From Saprospirales bacterium (lineage in GTDB: Bacteria; Bacteroidota; Bacteroidia; Chitinophagales; Saprospiraceae), in the NCBI GenBank assembly GCA_003448025.1, contig DLXL01000632.1, positions 843-6,769 of the forward strand: a DNA stretch of 5,927 nucleotides, written 5' to 3'. The notes below the pieces were generated by a model. The model did no database searches. It was not told where the DNA came from and saw only the letters and a list, made by a program, of their open reading frames with translations. Every line of letters begins with the position of its first letter. The first letter of the stretch is position 1. Of the stretch, positions 5,677 through 5,927 are shown piece after piece. Made by a program: the position numbers and the translations under genes.

Positions 5677-5904
5677 ATGAAAATACAACCTATATTTTCG
5701 GATACAGATGACTCAAGTGCTTCCAAAGCCTTTATTCAGCCCAGTAAAACCAGAAAAGAAATTGCTGCTGAATATGGTATTGATCCTCATACGCTTAAAA
5801 ATTGGTTTAAAAGAGATAAATTGGATATTCCATCAGGAGACATTAGCCCTAAGTTCCAAAAATTGATTTATGAAACATACGGATACCCTCCATTAAAGGA
5901 GTAA
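5677..5904 (+). CDS. Small helix-turn-helix protein of unknown function
   Basis: A complete 75-residue protein that I cannot assign to a named family. Residues 25-46 (TRKEIAAEYGIDPHTLKNWFKR) have the look of a homeodomain-like, transposase/MerR-type helix-turn-helix: EIAAEYGI as first helix and turn, then PHTLKNWFKR as recognition helix with basic residues. The N-terminal 24 residues are polar and probably flexible. The C-terminal part, ISPKFQKLIYETYGYPP (56-72), looks like a second amphipathic helix closed by a GYP motif. This layout recalls small Bacteroidota proteins such as DUF4248, but that is only a loose resemblance. The gene is visibly more AT-rich than the receptor operon, which fits a mobile or recently acquired origin. 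It has its own candidate promoter inside a 23-bp dyad, suggesting autoregulation, and a tandem repeat starts at its stop codon. No Shine-Dalgarno sequence is seen; the leader is ATTATTAAAATATTTCAATC. Confidence 0.7.
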   Translation: MKIQPIFSDTDDSSASKAFIQPSKTRKEIAAEYGIDPHTLKNWFKRDKLDIPSGDISPKFQKLIYETYGYPPLKE

Positions 5905-5927
5905 TATTTTACGATATTTTACGATAT
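5904..5927. repeat. 10-bp tandem repeat cut by the window edge
   Basis: The unit ATATTTTACG occurs at 5904-5913 and 5914-5923, and ATAT at 5924-5927 starts a third copy. The first base is the last base of the HTH gene's stop codon. The total copy number cannot be known here. It could be a protein-binding iteron, a slippage product, or the edge of a mobile unit. Confidence 0.6.

Noticed and set aside
5677..5904. Truncated transposase
   Set aside because: The HTH resembles transposase N-termini, but the frame ends after a compact second helix with its own stop, and no DDE-domain remnant or terminal inverted repeat pair is visible within the window.

Overview
The window looks like chromosomal DNA of a member of the Bacteroidota. 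Supporting signs are a DUF3127 protein, a TonB-dependent receptor with an N-terminal carboxypeptidase-regulatory-like domain paired with a DUF4249 lipoprotein, start codons without a Shine-Dalgarno sequence, and several exact matches to the Bacteroidota -7 promoter box TAnnTTTG. A placement near Saprospiria or Chitinophagia is only an impression from gene style.

Layout. Positions 1-137 hold a degenerate 8-bp repeat array in two inverted halves around a perfect small hairpin; the array runs into the 3' end of a minus-strand gene (132-521) for a DUF3127 OB-fold-type protein that ends in an SSB-like tail, DDLPF. The 172-bp gap 522-693 carries two opposed -7 boxes that would give overlapping, face-to-face promoters, plus a small 5'-leader hairpin. 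Rightward from it runs a complete E2 acyltransferase gene of a 2-oxo acid dehydrogenase complex (694-2022). The gap 2023-2246 has a bipartite stem with a short T-run, then a strong 13-bp intrinsic terminator, then a promoter region with overlapping TTGG/CCAA dyads.

Next comes a two-gene operon: a TonB-dependent outer-membrane receptor (2247-4652) and, 3 bp later, a DUF4249 lipoprotein (4656-5567). They probably form an envelope uptake module whose ligand cannot be read from the sequence. Downstream, a 23-bp near-perfect dyad (5596-5646) covers an exact -7 box in front of a small AT-rich gene (5677-5904) for a 75-residue helix-turn-helix protein. A 10-bp tandem repeat begins at that gene's stop codon and is cut by the window edge.

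The first two genes and the receptor operon are ordinary Bacteroidota genes. The least explained part is the right end: dyad, promoter, small DNA-binding protein and tandem repeat. No RNA gene, insertion sequence or CRISPR array was recognised.
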